Origin: Lentisphaeraceae bacterium
GTDB lineage: Bacteria; Verrucomicrobiota; Kiritimatiellia; RFP12; UBA1067
Assembly: GCA_004551905.1 (NCBI GenBank)
Contig: SFPL01000059.1
Coordinates: 1-29,045 of the forward strand
Length of the DNA: 29,045 bases
Direction: 5' to 3'
Shown: one piece after another, positions 7,193-15,891 of the stretch
Layout of the letters: every line of letters begins with the position of its first letter
Position numbering within the stretch: the stretch's first letter is position 1
Translations under genes and position numbers: made by a program
Notes under the pieces: generated by a model
Database searches by the model: none
Told to the model about the DNA's origin: nothing
Seen by the model: the letters and a program-made list of their open reading frames with translations, nothing else

Positions 7193-7225
7193 ACACTCCA
7201 ACATACCCAACGGAAAGGGAACAAC

Positions 7226-9037
7226 ATGCTGAGTGCGATGCTGGCTGCGGCGATGATGACCGCGTTTGGTGAAAAGGTGACGGCTGAGAATGCCTGGCGC
7301 GAATACCCGCGTCCGCAGATGGTGCGCGATGGCTGGGCATGCCTGAACGGCACTTGGAACTACACCATCGTCTCAAACGATGTCGAGGGCATCGTGCGCA
7401 AGATCGCCGCGGGCAAGATCCTCGTCCCGTTCCCGATCGAGTCCGCGCTTTCCGGCGTCGGGCGGCTTACCGCCACCGGCGAGATGATCGAGTACCGCCG
7501 CACTTTCGACGCCGAGCCCGTCGCCGGCCGCCGGCTGATCCTTCGCTTCGACGGCGTTGACTTCCGCGCGCAGGTGTTCGTGAACGGCGTCGAGGCCGGA
7601 ATTCCCCACGAGGGTGCGCAGACCGGCTTCTCCTACGATGTCACCGACCTGGTGCGGAAGGGGTCGAACGACCTGCTCGTCAGGGTGTGGGATCCGACCG
7701 AGGGCTTCGTCAATTCGCTCGGCAAGCAGGCGCTGGAGCCGAAGGGCTGCTTCTATACGCGCGTCTCGGGCATCTGGAAGAGCGTGTGGATGGAGTCCGT
7801 GCCCGAGACCTGGATCGAGCGCTTCAACGCCATCCCCGACATCGACTCGGGCAAGGTCGGCTTTGTCTTCGAGGTGAACGGCGAGGAGCCGCGCGCCGAG
7901 GTCAAGGTCGAGGTGAAGGACTCGGACGGTAAGGTCGTCGCCCGCGGCAAGGGGCGCGGCGGACGCCGTTTCGAGATTGCGATGCCCAAGGGCTTCAGGC
8001 TCTGGAGCCCGGAGGAGCCCAACCTCTACCGCTTTGCCGCGCAGTGCGGCGAGGATCGCGTCGATGGCTATTTCGCGATGCGCAAGTTCACGAAGGCGAA
8101 GGATAAGAACGGCGTGCTCAGGTTCTTCCTCAACAACCAGCCGTACTTCATCATCGGCACGCTTGACCAGGGCTGGTGGCCGGACGGCCTGCTCACGCCG
8201 CCTTCCGACGAGGCGATGGAGTTCGACATCAAGACGCTCAAGCGCTGTGGCTACAACATGATGCGCAAGCACATCAAGGTCGAGCCGCTCAGGTACTACT
8301 GGCTCTGCGACAAGTTGGGCATCCTCGTCCTGCAGGACATGCCCTCCGGCGACGGCACCAAGCTCTTCAGCTTCGCCCACGCGAACACCGCGTACGGTTC
8401 GGTGCGCCGCGAGTGGAAGGGGGTTATGGACGAGCTGATGGCCGTCCCCTCGATCGTGATGTGGATTCCCTACAACGAGAGCTGGACGCAGCCGTGCGAC
8501 GTGCTCACCGCCGACACGCTCAGGTGGACGCGGCAGTACGATCCGTCGCACCGGCTCGTGAACGGTCCGAGCGGCTGGCGCGACTTCGAGGGCGGCGACA
8601 AGGGCCACGACGCGAAGGACCGGTCATGGGGGAAGTTCCCGGCCGAGGGCGAACCGGTCTCGTGCGACTCGGTGGACCGCCATGACTACAACTTTCGTCC
8701 GTCGATGCATGCGACGAACCCTGGCCGCGTCAGCTTCCTCGGCGAGTACGGAGGCATCGGCTGCCGCGTGGCCGGGCATCTCTGGACCGAAGACGCCTGG
8801 GGCTACGGCGACACCGGCGGCGACACCAACCGCGTCGCGCTGCAGCAGAAGTACGTCGACCTTTCCGCCCACGTGGCCAGGCTTGCGAAGAAGGGGCTCG
8901 GCGGCGCGGTCTACACCCAGACGACCGACGTCGAGGGCGAAATCAACGGCATCATGACTTACGACCGCAAGGTGCTCAAGTTCGACCCCGCGGCGATGAA
9001 GAAGGCGCACGAGGCGATCCGCGCCGCGGCGGAGTAA
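7226..9037 (+). CDS. Glycoside hydrolase family 2 protein (beta-galactosidase/glucuronidase type)
   Basis: The 603-residue product has the GH2 order: a jelly-roll sugar-binding domain (about 30-190, with LNGTWNYTI, IEYRRTFD and RLILRFDGVDFRAQVFVNG), an immunoglobulin-like sandwich (about 195-285, ending LWSPEEPNLYRF), and a TIM barrel. The catalytic pair is visible: acid/base Glu418 in WIPYNESW, preceded by the invariant Asn, and a candidate nucleophile Glu507 in FLGEYGG. KRCGYNMMRKHIKVEP is the usual barrel entry. The N-terminal MLSAMLAAAMMTAFG is a short hydrophobic stretch without basic residues, so export is possible but unsure. GH2 enzymes remove terminal beta-linked galactose, glucuronate or mannose; the specificity is not readable here. 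It is the first gene of the operon that runs to 15782. Confidence 0.9.
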   Translation: MLSAMLAAAMMTAFGEKVTAENAWREYPRPQMVRDGWACLNGTWNYTIVSNDVEGIVRKIAAGKILVPFPIESALSGVGRLTATGEMIEYRRTFDAEPVAGRRLILRFDGVDFRAQVFVNGVEAGIPHEGAQTGFSYDVTDLVRKGSNDLLVRVWDPTEGFVNSLGKQALEPKGCFYTRVSGIWKSVWMESVPETWIERFNAIPDIDSGKVGFVFEVNGEEPRAEVKVEVKDSDGKVVARGKGRGGRRFEIAMPKGFRLWSPEEPNLYRFAAQCGEDRVDGYFAMRKFTKAKDKNGVLRFFLNNQPYFIIGTLDQGWWPDGLLTPPSDEAMEFDIKTLKRCGYNMMRKHIKVEPLRYYWLCDKLGILVLQDMPSGDGTKLFSFAHANTAYGSVRREWKGVMDELMAVPSIVMWIPYNESWTQPCDVLTADTLRWTRQYDPSHRLVNGPSGWRDFEGGDKGHDAKDRSWGKFPAEGEPVSCDSVDRHDYNFRPSMHATNPGRVSFLGEYGGIGCRVAGHLWTEDAWGYGDTGGDTNRVALQQKYVDLSAHVARLAKKGLGGAVYTQTTDVEGEINGIMTYDRKVLKFDPAAMKKAHEAIRAAAE

Positions 9038-9058
9038 GTCCTTAGAAAGGGCAACACT

Positions 9059-12000
9059 ATGAGCACATGGCGTAAGGTCTGCTCTTGTCTTTTTGCCGCA
9101 ATCTGCGGCGTAAGTGTCGCGTTCGGCGAGGTGGCAATCCGATCGGCGGGCGATGACGGCTTTAGCGTTTACGTGAACGGGATTCAGGACAACACCTACC
9201 GCATCGTCTATGTCGCGGTGGGTGACACGGACTACGGCGAGAACATCGCGGACTGGCCGTTTTGCTCGACGGGTGTTGTGGCGGCCGCCGGAGGTACGGT
9301 GAAGGTTCCCTATCCGAAAGAATGGGGCGAGGAGAATCGTTTCGCGCGTGCGTTCGAATATGACCGCGTGAAAGTTGCGGATCCGGCCGCGACAGGCGAC
9401 TACCTGACGGATGGTCATGTCGCCCATTGGGACGCCGTGGGCGCCACTTCGACTTCAGAGTGGGTTGATCTCGTTAAAGGCTATACGTTTGCGCTGACCA
9501 ATGCCACGGTCGGCAACAAGGTGTATGCCTTTGCGAAAGGCGCAGACTCCTACGGCGAATTGGATGCGCAGTCGTCAACGGCCGTGCTCGGCGATACGTC
9601 GTCCAGCGTCACGATCGAAGGCGTTTTCGCGAATGACGGAAACTCCAATTGCTACGTCTTTACGGGGACGGGGGCATCCAGGGCCTTCATTTGCTACTAC
9701 GGCACGACTTTGATTCTGTCGGGTAAGGGACCCAATCCTACAATTGCTCATAAGGGCGCGGAGCTTGCGACATATTCAATCGCCTATAACACGGACATAA
9801 CCGACAATTACCGACATCGTGACCGCGCGGCAGTCAACGGGACCGTGGTGGGGAATCTAGGCAATACCTGGTGGACTTGCGGCGAGACGAAGATCCAGAT
9901 CGGGGGAAAGAGTCCTCCGGGCGTAAATGCGGACGGTGCCTGTTCGATCGGCGCCATCCGCATCTACAACCGTTCACTCGAAGCGTGGGAGATGAAGTAC
10001 AATGCCGATGTTGACAAAGTGCGTTTCTACGGCGAGGCGAATCCGGAGCCCATTCATTGTTCGATCCACTGCTGGGAACGCGGTTACGGCATCCATGGGC
10101 GCGAGGTTTCCGTTGACGCGATTAACACGGATGGCGAGGGCAAGCCCGTTTCAGCCGCCCTTTCTTTTTCTCCTGCGGACATACACGACACGCTTTTCTG
10201 CGCGTATGGCGAGACGGACGGAGGGGACGATCTCACTGCGTGGGAACATGTGGAGAACGTCCGTGCGATTCTTGCGAGTGAGACGTCGATAGTCGTGCCT
10301 TTTCCGTCCGGGTGGGGCGAGGCGGACGGGCCGAAGTACCTCCGTTACTTCATGCTCCAGGGCGTCGAGGCGCGAAGCGTCGTGAAAGACGGTCTTATTG
10401 CCATTTGGGACGGCATCGACAATGTCGCGACTGGGGTGCACGCGGACGAGACGAGTCAATGGATTGACCTGGTTGCGAAACGTCCGATTAATCTTTTCGG
10501 CGCGACGATCAACGAGACGTCGGTTGGCTTTGTAAAGGACAAGACCGTCTATGGAGCGCTGTCGGAGGACGATGCCGCAGCTACGTTCAATGCTCAGGGC
10601 AGTGTGACGTGGGAATGTCGGTCGGTGAGCGGAACGGGGCTCGAGATTTACGGGAAATCCAGTCGCGTGTTCGCTCCATATGGACAGAGTATGTACACAT
10701 CGCAAAATGATGGTAACTCGCAGACTTTTGACGCTGGGTCGACATTCAGCAGTTATCATACCGTCGCGCTCTGCTATACTGGAAGTCGCGCCAATAATAT
10801 CCTGATTGACGGTGTAGTGCCGTCTTCGATGCGGGTCACTGGCGGGGGCTGGGGTAATGAAGGCGTCGTCTATCCCGATGGCGTCGGCGTTGTCCTCGCG
10901 GGTTGTTCGGAGCGTTATCCCGCCGCCTGTACATTCCAGACGATCCGCGTCTATTCGAAGGAGCTCTCGTCGGCGGAGGCGACTATTAATAGCGCCGTCG
11001 ACAATGCGAGATTCAAGGACGGTGCGACACTTGGCGCGGTCGAGAGCTGCACGGAGACGCTGACGCCCGATACGGACATCCGCGGCACGTTTACGGTTCG
11101 CGCGTCCGTCCCGCACGGAACCGTGACGGGAGCGGGCAAGTACGAGCAGGGCGAGACGGTGACGCTGTCGGTGGCGATGGAGGAGGGCTACACATTCTAC
11201 CGCTGGTTGGGCGATCTCCCAGACGGGGTGGACCCCTATTCGCCTAAAATCACATTTACGGCGGACGCACACCGTCAGATCGATGGTTTCATCCTCATGC
11301 CGTGGGAGGCGGAGATCGATTCGACCGGCAATCTCGTGGCGATTTCCAACTCGGTCTGGCATTTCGCCGCGATAGTATCGGACGGCGAGGACGGCGTGAC
11401 GCTGTCGTCATCCCTCATGAGTTCCGTCGGACAGTTAGAGGAGCTGGACAAGACAGTCGACCTTTCGACGCTTCAGCAGGACACTGGCTTTCGGCTGACG
11501 CGGCTCGGGGCCAATGTTTTTGAAGGGAAAACCCGGCTTGGAAGCGTCCAACTTGTCTGCGAGGATCTCCTGGAGATTGGAGACAAGGCGTTCTACGGTT
11601 CGGGCGTCTCGCGCATTTTGCCAGAGGAGGTGTTTCCGAACCTCGAGACGGTCGGTGTGGAAGCATTCCAAGCCGCGCGGCGGTTTGTCGCGCCCAAGGT
11701 GCAATCGATCGGGGTGAGGGCGTTTAACGGAAGCTCGCTGACCAATTTCTATCCGACGACGCTCGCTTTCCCGCTTTCAGCAAGGCTTTTCTACATGCAG
11801 GCGAGCTTGCGCGGCGACTTCGTCATCGACTCGCCGTCCGAGACGATCCCCGAGATGCTCTTCGGCAACTGCAACTCCGTCAGTTCCTTTACATTCAACT
11901 CGCCAGTTGATACGGTTAAGCAGTGGGCGTTCTATGGCTGCTCGCCGCGAGCGAAGTTCTACTGGAACGTTCCCGCGCCGGAATCGTTTGGCGATTGCGC

Positions 12001-12298
12001 AATTGGCGCAAGAGGAAGTCAGGACGCGCCCAGCAAGCCAGTGCCGCAGCTTATTTGCGCGACGAGCAAGATCGCCGAGGGCTTCAAGGCGTTTGCGGAC
12101 GGCACGACCGATTTCTCGAGTCGCGTCAACTTCGTGCCGAAGGAGAAGATCGATCCGAAGTTTCTGACAAAGCAGTATCGCGGAGATGCGAGTCTTAACC
12201 GCATTCTCGGCTGGCTTGTCTCGTACGAAAAAACAGAAGGCACGTTCCGCATCTGGCTCGTCGGCCCGAAGCAGGGCGGCATACTGGTGTTAAGGTGA
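9059..12298 (+). CDS. Large secreted surface protein: duplicated LamG-like modules, InlB-type repeat, BspA-type LRR
   Basis: The 1079-residue product has a clear signal peptide (1-23: basic MSTWRK, hydrophobic core, cleavage near VAFGE). Two homologous units follow, about 24-325 and 326-655. Each has an Ig-like part (YRIVYVAVGDTDYGE against DTLFCAYGETDGGDD, then a WGE motif) and a LamG/concanavalin-like lectin part (GHVAHWDAVGATSTSEWVDL against GLIAIWDGIDNVATG, ending with 'IRIYNRSL' and 'IRVYSKEL'). At about 680-745 an InlB B-repeat-like segment reads TVRASVPHGTVTG and YTFYRWLGDLPDG. Residues 820-1010 look like BspA-type leucine-rich repeats (IGDKAFYGSGVSRILPE, IGVRAFNGSSLTNF). The likely role is adhesion or glycan binding at the cell surface. 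Base composition is visibly less GC-rich than in its neighbours, consistent with a different history. A GAAAGGG ribosome-binding site (9045-9051) precedes the ATG, 21 bp after the GH2 stop. Confidence 0.8.
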   Translation: MSTWRKVCSCLFAAICGVSVAFGEVAIRSAGDDGFSVYVNGIQDNTYRIVYVAVGDTDYGENIADWPFCSTGVVAAAGGTVKVPYPKEWGEENRFARAFEYDRVKVADPAATGDYLTDGHVAHWDAVGATSTSEWVDLVKGYTFALTNATVGNKVYAFAKGADSYGELDAQSSTAVLGDTSSSVTIEGVFANDGNSNCYVFTGTGASRAFICYYGTTLILSGKGPNPTIAHKGAELATYSIAYNTDITDNYRHRDRAAVNGTVVGNLGNTWWTCGETKIQIGGKSPPGVNADGACSIGAIRIYNRSLEAWEMKYNADVDKVRFYGEANPEPIHCSIHCWERGYGIHGREVSVDAINTDGEGKPVSAALSFSPADIHDTLFCAYGETDGGDDLTAWEHVENVRAILASETSIVVPFPSGWGEADGPKYLRYFMLQGVEARSVVKDGLIAIWDGIDNVATGVHADETSQWIDLVAKRPINLFGATINETSVGFVKDKTVYGALSEDDAAATFNAQGSVTWECRSVSGTGLEIYGKSSRVFAPYGQSMYTSQNDGNSQTFDAGSTFSSYHTVALCYTGSRANNILIDGVVPSSMRVTGGGWGNEGVVYPDGVGVVLAGCSERYPAACTFQTIRVYSKELSSAEATINSAVDNARFKDGATLGAVESCTETLTPDTDIRGTFTVRASVPHGTVTGAGKYEQGETVTLSVAMEEGYTFYRWLGDLPDGVDPYSPKITFTADAHRQIDGFILMPWEAEIDSTGNLVAISNSVWHFAAIVSDGEDGVTLSSSLMSSVGQLEELDKTVDLSTLQQDTGFRLTRLGANVFEGKTRLGSVQLVCEDLLEIGDKAFYGSGVSRILPEEVFPNLETVGVEAFQAARRFVAPKVQSIGVRAFNGSSLTNFYPTTLAFPLSARLFYMQASLRGDFVIDSPSETIPEMLFGNCNSVSSFTFNSPVDTVKQWAFYGCSPRAKFYWNVPAPESFGDCAIGARGSQDAPSKPVPQLICATSKIAEGFKAFADGTTDFSSRVNFVPKEKIDPKFLTKQYRGDASLNRILGWLVSYEKTEGTFRIWLVGPKQGGILVLR

Positions 12299-12327
12299 CA
12301 CATCAACCGAAAGGAGATTATAGAGAC

Positions 12328-13782
12328 ATGAACAAGACACGGAGGGACTTCCTTAAGGGCACGACCTGGATGGGCATCACCGCGGCTGCCGCAGGATGCA
12401 TGAGCGACGGTTTCCGGCTGACGCCGGGCGGGTCGATGATGGGCTGGGCAGACCGTCCGCTCGAGAAGCTCAGGGTGGGCGTGATTGGTCTCGGCATGCG
12501 CGGTCCCGGCGCGCTGCACATCCTGGCGATGATCCCAGGCGTCGAGGTTACGGCGCTCTGCGACAAGCACCCCGAGCGTGTCGAGCAGCAGCAGAAGTGG
12601 CTGCGGGAGAACGGCCACCGTCCCGCGCCCAAGACCTTTAGCGGCGAGGAGGGCTACAAGCGCCTCTGCGAGGATGACGAGGTCGATCTCGTCTACAGCG
12701 CGACCCCGTGGCAGCTGCACGTGCCGATCGCGCTCTACGCGATGGAGCACGGCAAGCACGTTGCGACGGAAGTGCCAAGCGCCTTCACCGTCGAGGAGTG
12801 CTGGCAGCTCGTGGAGACGAGCGAGCGCACCCGCCGCCACTGCATCCAGCTCGAGAACTGCTGCTACGGCGAGATCGAGATGCTGACGCTCAACATGGCG
12901 CGCAAGGGGCTCTTCGGCGAGCTCAAGCACGCCGAGTGTGCGTACATCCACGACTTGCGCGAGTGCTGCTACCAGGATCCGAACGTCAACAAGGTCGGCT
13001 ACGGCGTGAGCGGCTACATGGACTACTGGCGGCTCAAGTGGAACAACGTCCACAAGGGCAACCAGTACCCCACCCACGGCCTCGGTCCGGTCTGCTGGTA
13101 CTTCGACGTCAACCGCGGCGACCGCCTCGACTACCTCGTCTCGCTCGAAAGCCAGGCCGTCGGCTTCCGCGACTACGCCGGCGTCGAGTTCCCCGGCACC
13201 TGGAAGGCCGGCCTCAATCCAGAGATGGGCGACATGAACACGACCCTCGTCAAGACGGTTAACGGCAAGTCGATCATGATCCAGCACGACGTCGCGTCGC
13301 CGCGGCCGTACTCGCGCATCAACCTCGTCTCGGGAACGCGCGGCATCCTCAAGGACTACCCCTACCAGGTTGCGTTCTCCAAGAAGCCAGGCGCCGGCGC
13401 CCACGAGTGGTTCTCCGACGCGGCGGCGGCAAAGCTGCGCGAGGAGCACATGCACCCGCTCTGGAAGGAGGCCGGCGAGTTCGCCAAGATCGTCGGCGGC
13501 CACGGCGGGATGGACTTCCTGATGATCCTGCGCCTGGCGTACTGCCTGCAAAACGGGCTGCCGCCGGACATGAACGTCTACGATCTCGCCACCTGGTGTT
13601 CGATCTGCGAGCTCTCCGAGAAGTCCGTGCGCAGCCGCTCGTCCTCCCAGGACATCCCCGACTTCACCCGCGGGGCGTGGAAGGACGCGCGTCCGGTGGA
13701 GATTACGCCGGTCGGCCTCGCGCGGATGGGATTCAAGTCCGACAGCGAGCTCAAGGGCGACTCCTCGCAGCTGTCGGTCTGA
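12328..13782 (+). CDS. Tat-exported Gfo/Idh/MocA protein, GH109-like (alpha-N-acetylgalactosaminidase type)
   Basis: The 484-residue product starts MNKTRRDFLKG, a twin-arginine motif (Arg5-Arg6), followed by AAAAGC with Cys24 as a possible lipidation site. The Rossmann NAD-binding loop is LRVGVIGLGMRGPGALH. Gfo/Idh dehydrogenases usually have EKP at the next conserved site; this protein has TEVP (Glu148), as GH109 enzymes do, followed by ENCCYGEIEMLTLNMARKGL, GELKHAECAYIHDLRE and NQYPTHGLGPVCWYFD. GH109 uses bound NAD in a redox-assisted glycosidase mechanism and removes alpha-GalNAc in characterised members. The exact substrate here is inferred. I chose ATG 12328 over the in-frame GTG 12295 because AAAGGAG (12310-12316) sits 11 bases upstream and the Tat motif starts there. 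The stop overlaps the next start (TGATG). Confidence 0.88.
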   Translation: MNKTRRDFLKGTTWMGITAAAAGCMSDGFRLTPGGSMMGWADRPLEKLRVGVIGLGMRGPGALHILAMIPGVEVTALCDKHPERVEQQQKWLRENGHRPAPKTFSGEEGYKRLCEDDEVDLVYSATPWQLHVPIALYAMEHGKHVATEVPSAFTVEECWQLVETSERTRRHCIQLENCCYGEIEMLTLNMARKGLFGELKHAECAYIHDLRECCYQDPNVNKVGYGVSGYMDYWRLKWNNVHKGNQYPTHGLGPVCWYFDVNRGDRLDYLVSLESQAVGFRDYAGVEFPGTWKAGLNPEMGDMNTTLVKTVNGKSIMIQHDVASPRPYSRINLVSGTRGILKDYPYQVAFSKKPGAGAHEWFSDAAAAKLREEHMHPLWKEAGEFAKIVGGHGGMDFLMILRLAYCLQNGLPPDMNVYDLATWCSICELSEKSVRSRSSSQDIPDFTRGAWKDARPVEITPVGLARMGFKSDSELKGDSSQLSV

Positions 13783-15782
13783 TGACTGACTTCTCCAGGC
13801 TCCTCAATCCCGAGCAGCTGGCGGCGGCGACGGCGGGGGACGGACCCCTGCTGGTGCTTGCCGCCGCCGGCACCGGCAAGACCAGAACGCTCGTCCATCG
13901 CGTGGCGTATCTCGTCGAGCGCGGCGTCGACCCGTCGCGGATCCTCCTGCTCACCTTCACCAACCGCGCCGCGCGCGAGATGCGCGAGCGCGCCGAGGCA
14001 CTGGTCGGGGAAGCCGTGCGCTCGATCTGGAGCGGTACCTTCCACTCCGTCTGCGCCCGGCTCCTGAGGCGCTACGGCGAGCCGCTCGGCTGGCGGCCGG
14101 ACTTCAAGATCCTCGACGAGGACGACCAGAAGAAGCTCATCGGCGACATCATCAAGGCCAAGGTCCCCAACCCCAAGGACTTCGCGAAGAAGGAGGTGGT
14201 GGCGAAGATCATCTCCGAGGCGGCGAACGAGGGGATACCAGTCGCCATGGCCGCCTCGCGCTGGATGACCAAGACCCCGGACGTCGACCCCGAGGCGATC
14301 GAGGCGCTGGCAGCGCACTACGTCGCGCGCAAGCAGGAGCTCGGGTCGATGGACTTCGACGACCTCATGGTGAACGGGCTCAAGCTGCTGAAGAAGTGCG
14401 ACGGGGTGCGGGAGATGCTGCAGGAGCACTTCCTCCATGTCCTCGTGGACGAGTACCAGGACACCAACGGCATCCAGGCCGAGTTCACCGACATCCTCGC
14501 GGCGAAGCACCGCAACATCCTCGCTGTCGGCGACGATTTCCAGTGCATCTACACCTGGCGCGGCGCGCGCATCGAGAACATCCTCGACTTCCCGCGGCGC
14601 TGGTCGGGCTGCCGCATCGTCAAGCTCGAGGAGAACTATCGCTCGGTGCCGAGCATCCTTGACGTCGCAAATGCTGTGATGAAGGACGCGCCGCGGCAGT
14701 TCGAGAAGCGGCTCAGGGCGCGGCGCGGCGGTTCCGGCGATCTGCCGCGAGTCTATCGCATCTACGATTCGCACGCCCAGGCGCTGGAGATCGTGCAGCT
14801 CGCCGACCGCCTGCGCGGACTCGGCTACCGCTACGGCGACATGGCCGTTCTCTACCGCAGCCATTTCCACTCCATCGATGTCCAGATGTCGCTCGCGCGC
14901 GCGGGGATGCCGTTCCGCATCACCTCCGGCGTCGGCGTCTTCGAGCAGGTGCACGTGAAGGATGTCCTCGCCTACCTGCGGCTTGTCGTCGACCCAGGCG
15001 ACGAGCTGTCCTTCCTGCGCTTCGTGACGCTTCTCCCCGGCGTGGGCGAGAAGGGCTCCGCGAAGATGTGGGAGCGGCTCGCGCGGCGGTTCGACGGCTC
15101 GCGCCGCGAGGACCGCGACGCGCTCGGCGCGCTGCTCGGAGCGAAGGCGAAGCCGCTCTGGCCGGTGCTCGCCAAGTGCTTCGAGGCCGCATACGACCAC
15201 CTGGCCGAGGATTCGGTCGGCGAGATAATCGAGGACTTCTGCGACCTCTTCTACGAGGACCATCTGCATCGCGAGTACGAGGACCGCGAGGCCGAGGATC
15301 GGCTCGAGGACCTCGTCGAGCTTGCCGGCCAGATCGCCGGCGGCGACGGCGACGGCGGCCGCGCGCGGCTTGAGGGCTTTCTGCAGGACGTCGCGCTCCT
15401 CACCAACCTCGACGACCGGCGCAACGACTCCGACGCCGACAAGATGACGCTTTCCACCATCCACCAGGCGAAGGGGATGGAGTGGCCGGTGGTGATCGTG
15501 CCGTGGCTCTCGGCGGGTCTGTTCCCGTCCGCCAAGGCCGAGGAGGAGTCCCGCGCCGACGAGGAGCGGCGGCTCTTCTACGTGGTCGTCACCCGGGCGA
15601 AGGACGAGCTCCACCTCTTCTCCCCGACTATCCGCCACACCGCCGACGGCGGCATGTTCCCGGTGGACGAGTCGGTCTTCCTCAAGGAGATCCCCCGCGA
15701 CCTCGTCGCATACCGCCGCTTCAGCGCCCCGCTGCCCGCTTACGACCGCAGCGGCTACGGCCGCCGCCGCGACCGCTGGTAA
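13782..15782 (+). CDS. UvrD/Rep/PcrA-type superfamily 1 DNA helicase
   Basis: The 666-residue product is an ATP-dependent 3'-5' helicase of SF1A. In order it has the Q-motif region (LLNPEQLAAATAGDGP), Walker A at 28-34 (AAGTGKT), motif Ia (LLTFTNRAAREMRER), motif II DEYQD at 223-227, motif III (AVGDDFQCIYTWRGA), motif IV (KLEENYRS), motif V (LSTIHQAKGMEWPVV) and motif VI (ERRLFYVVVTRAKDEL). The UvrD family acts in nucleotide-excision and mismatch repair and in removing blocks to replication. The C-terminus lacks the extended tail of PcrA/UvrD and ends RRRDRW. Its ATG overlaps the stop of the GH109-like gene, an odd partner, which suggests translational coupling to the glycan operon. Confidence 0.93.
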   Translation: MTDFSRLLNPEQLAAATAGDGPLLVLAAAGTGKTRTLVHRVAYLVERGVDPSRILLLTFTNRAAREMRERAEALVGEAVRSIWSGTFHSVCARLLRRYGEPLGWRPDFKILDEDDQKKLIGDIIKAKVPNPKDFAKKEVVAKIISEAANEGIPVAMAASRWMTKTPDVDPEAIEALAAHYVARKQELGSMDFDDLMVNGLKLLKKCDGVREMLQEHFLHVLVDEYQDTNGIQAEFTDILAAKHRNILAVGDDFQCIYTWRGARIENILDFPRRWSGCRIVKLEENYRSVPSILDVANAVMKDAPRQFEKRLRARRGGSGDLPRVYRIYDSHAQALEIVQLADRLRGLGYRYGDMAVLYRSHFHSIDVQMSLARAGMPFRITSGVGVFEQVHVKDVLAYLRLVVDPGDELSFLRFVTLLPGVGEKGSAKMWERLARRFDGSRREDRDALGALLGAKAKPLWPVLAKCFEAAYDHLAEDSVGEIIEDFCDLFYEDHLHREYEDREAEDRLEDLVELAGQIAGGDGDGGRARLEGFLQDVALLTNLDDRRNDSDADKMTLSTIHQAKGMEWPVVIVPWLSAGLFPSAKAEEESRADEERRLFYVVVTRAKDELHLFSPTIRHTADGGMFPVDESVFLKEIPRDLVAYRRFSAPLPAYDRSGYGRRRDRW

Positions 15783-15798
15783 CTCTTCCAGCGCCAAT

Positions 15799-15821
15799 GA
15801 ACCACGAAATTATGGTATAAT
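15799..15821 (+). promoter_or_regulatory. Promoter of the RNase E/G operon: heptamer box plus extended -10
   Basis: GAACCACGAA (15799-15808), 7 bp, then TATAAT (15816-15821) with TGG at 15813-15815. No -35 hexamer is evident. A start near 15828 would place the first ATG (15829) at or next to the 5' end of the mRNA and give the RNase E/G gene a leader of about 60 nt. Confidence 0.75.
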
Positions 15822-15828
15822 ACGCACT

Positions 15829-15891
15829 ATGCGCGAGCTGTCGCGCGGAAAAGCAGATTTTAAACTCTTAAATGGAACAGGCAAGAAATGA
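15829..15891 (+). CDS. Possible 20-codon leaderless upstream ORF overlapping the RNase E/G start
   Basis: An ATG lies 7 bases after the -10 element. It opens 20 codons (Met-Arg-Glu-Leu-Ser-Arg at the start, Gly-Thr-Gly-Lys-Lys at the end) and stops at TGA 15889-15891, overlapping the downstream ATG (15888) as ATGA. That geometry fits translational coupling or a regulatory leader peptide. There is no homology evidence, and an ORF this short can arise by chance. Its support is the match in ATG-to--10 spacing with prfB (2386) and the gene at 21006. Confidence 0.35.
   Translation: MRELSRGKADFKLLNGTGKK

Noticed and set aside
12295..12327. GTG start for the GH109-like gene
   Set aside because: It overlaps the previous stop and adds 11 residues before the Tat motif. 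ATG 12328 has a good Shine-Dalgarno site and puts the twin arginines at the expected place.
13578..15797. 739-codon open frame on the - strand
   Set aside because: It is antisense to the UvrD helicase, whose motifs are all intact. Long antisense frames are expected in GC-rich genes with GC-biased third positions, and the translation has the Val/Asp/Leu/Arg-rich look of a shadow.
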